A stretch of DNA of 52,454 nucleotides from positions 1 through 52,454 of the forward strand of contig NZ_JWAJ01000090.1 of the NCBI RefSeq assembly GCF_001068775.1, written 5' to 3'. Of the stretch, positions 51,612 to 52,454 are shown in pieces. A program made the translations under genes and the position numbers. Numbering within the stretch: the first letter of the stretch is position 1; each line of letters opens with the position of its first letter. The DNA comes from Streptococcus pseudopneumoniae (GTDB lineage: Bacteria; Bacillota; Bacilli; Lactobacillales; Streptococcaceae). The notes under the pieces are model-generated. The model saw nothing but the letters and a program-made list of their open reading frames with translations, ran no database searches and had not been told where the DNA came from.

Positions 51612-52112
51612 TTAAGCTGCGTCTTCTTTGCTTTCTGCAACCGCTTTGACTGCAAGAGCAACGTTGCGCACTGGCGCTTGAAGTACAGAAAGGAGCATAG
51701 AAAGAAGTCCTTCGCGGTTTGGAAGAGTTGCAAGAGCAACGATTTCTTCTTTTGATGCGACAGCGCCTTCGATTGCACCACCCTTGATTTCAAGTGCGTC
51801 AGCAGTTTTAGCAAAGTCGTTCAAGATTTTCGCTGGTGCGATAACATCTTCGTTAGAAAATGCTACAGCAGATGGTCCAACAAAAACAGATGCCAATTCT
51901 CCAAGTCCAGCTTGTTCAGCTGCACGACGTAAGATTGAGTTTTTGATAACTTTGTACTCAACTTCGCTTCCACGAAGCTCACGACGAAGAACTGTATCTT
52001 GTTCAACTGTCAAACCACGAGCGTCTACAACGACGATTGATGCAGCAGCTTTCATTTTCTCAACTACTACGTCAACTAGTTCCGCTTTTTTAGCAATAAT
52101 TGCTTCACTCAT
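51612..52112 (-). CDS. rplJ: 50S ribosomal protein L10
   Basis: This 166-residue protein starts at 52112 ([19 protein letters not shown]), where GGAGGTG lies upstream. A longer frame upstream is leader sequence. L10 anchors L7/L12 at the ribosome stalk base and represses its own mRNA by binding the leader. It is first in the rplJ-rplL operon. All parts of the family length are present. Confidence 0.98.
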   Translation of the reverse strand: MSEAIIAKKAELVDVVVEKMKAAASIVVVDARGLTVEQDTVLRRELRGSEVEYKVIKNSILRRAAEQAGLGELASVFVGPSAVAFSNEDVIAPAKILNDFAKTADALEIKGGAIEGAVASKEEIVALATLPNREGLLSMLLSVLQAPVRNVALAVKAVAESKEDAA

Positions 52113-52270
52113 TAGTGTGTTCACCTCCGTAATTATTTTGCTTGGGGAATTTTTCCAAAAGAAAAACGCGCCCAAACCTAGACACGAAAGTACAATACGC
52201 TTCTTTTTAAATGATACGTTTTGTCCTCGGTAGGATATTTATGAGTCGAGCTCCCCTACTGTCTTAGGCA
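52113..52270 (-). promoter_or_regulatory. L10 ribosomal protein leader RNA
   Basis: The 5' leader of rplJ contains the conserved features of the L10 leader, including a C-rich and a CCGAGGA-like segment on the minus strand near 52230. It is the autoregulatory target of L10-(L12)4. Confidence 0.75.
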
Positions 52271-52290
52271 GTTTTTTCAAACCATTTATA

Positions 52291-52319
52291 AGTATACCAC
52301 ACTACTTTGATTAGTGCAA
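52291..52319 (-). promoter_or_regulatory. rplJ-rplL promoter
   Basis: On the minus strand, TTGCAC (52319-52314) and TATACT (52296-52291) have a 17-bp spacer, just upstream of the leader. Confidence 0.8.
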
Positions 52320-52454
52320 GAGTTTTTGCTTATTTTTTTAAATTTTATTGATTCTTTTTAGCTTTGAAAGTTCTATAATGAAGTTAGCCATCCAGCCCTC
52401 CTAAAAATTAGATGTTTCAACTAGCTTATAGCTAGTACTCGATTTCATTTGATA

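Noticed and set aside
1-52454. CRISPR array, tRNA or rRNA genes
   Set aside because: No regularly spaced repeats with unique spacers and no tRNA or rRNA-like sequence were seen. The repeats at 20 kb and 36 kb are too few or overlap coding sequence.
52340-52454. Plus-strand promoter or gene start at the right edge
   Set aside because: A TATAAT is present near 52374, but no well-placed -35 and no gene can be followed before the window ends.

Overview
The window is a low-GC Firmicutes chromosome segment, most likely from a Streptococcus of the S. suis / S. agalactiae type. Evidence for the genus is the rplJ-rplL operon at the right edge and the family of integrative conjugative element (ICE) fused to the 3' end of rplL. 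The species cannot be fixed from this window. Positions 1 to 51183 are ICE DNA of the Tn5252 / ICESa2603 kind. It ends at a 15-bp attachment sequence overlapping the last codons of rplL. The ICE integrase and far end lie to the left, outside the window.

Layout from the rplL end leftwards, nearly all on the minus strand. A replication-initiator-like gene, a small membrane peptide, a DNA cytosine-5 methyltransferase, an Spx/ArsC-like protein, a small helical protein and a CPBP protease occupy 46.9-51.0 kb. A long, strongly folded 5' leader RNA (46.6-46.77 kb) precedes the type IV secretion operon (37.25-46.6 kb): PcfB-like protein, VirD4/TraG coupling protein, small membrane subunit, VirB6-like, PrgI-like, VirB4 ATPase and a lysozyme/CHAP cell-wall hydrolase. 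Next come cargo genes: a GNAT toxin-antitoxin pair and a lactococcin-972-type bacteriocin with its two-gene transporter. Then follow a Ca-binding-repeat protein and the giant SNF2/methyltransferase-like protein.

The SNF2 gene is split by an 11.0-kb integrative mobilizable element (IME, 15938-26942). It is visibly GC-richer than the ICE and carries a TnpX-like large serine recombinase, PC4/YdbC, ParB, a MOBV relaxase with a pMV158-like oriT inside a symmetric repeat array, a RecA-like ATPase, sigma-like regulators, a KTR protein, tet(O) with a tet(M)-type attenuator, and TnpV. Both ends share a GA dinucleotide. Removing the element rejoins SNF2 in frame to about 2090 codons.

Left of the IME are two small ICE proteins and a second cargo block: an Rgg regulator convergent with an ABC exporter, beside a decayed IS5-type transposase. 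Then come a VirB8-like protein, a TOPRIM protein, three small ICE proteins and pezA-pezT. The pezAT genes overlap directly into a SIR2-like gene and a HerA-like ATPase gene, so a four-gene operon joins a toxin-antitoxin pair to a SIR2-HerA anti-phage system. The ICE oriT-like region, two relaxosome proteins, the ICE relaxase and a second, edge-truncated Rgg gene finish the window.

In functional terms, the ICE supplies a complete mating channel (VirD4, VirB4, VirB6, VirB8, PrgI, hydrolase). The IME has its own relaxase and oriT but no channel, so it probably uses that of its host ICE. Defence, toxin-antitoxin, bacteriocin and tetracycline-resistance cargo sit at distinct points between conserved transfer genes.
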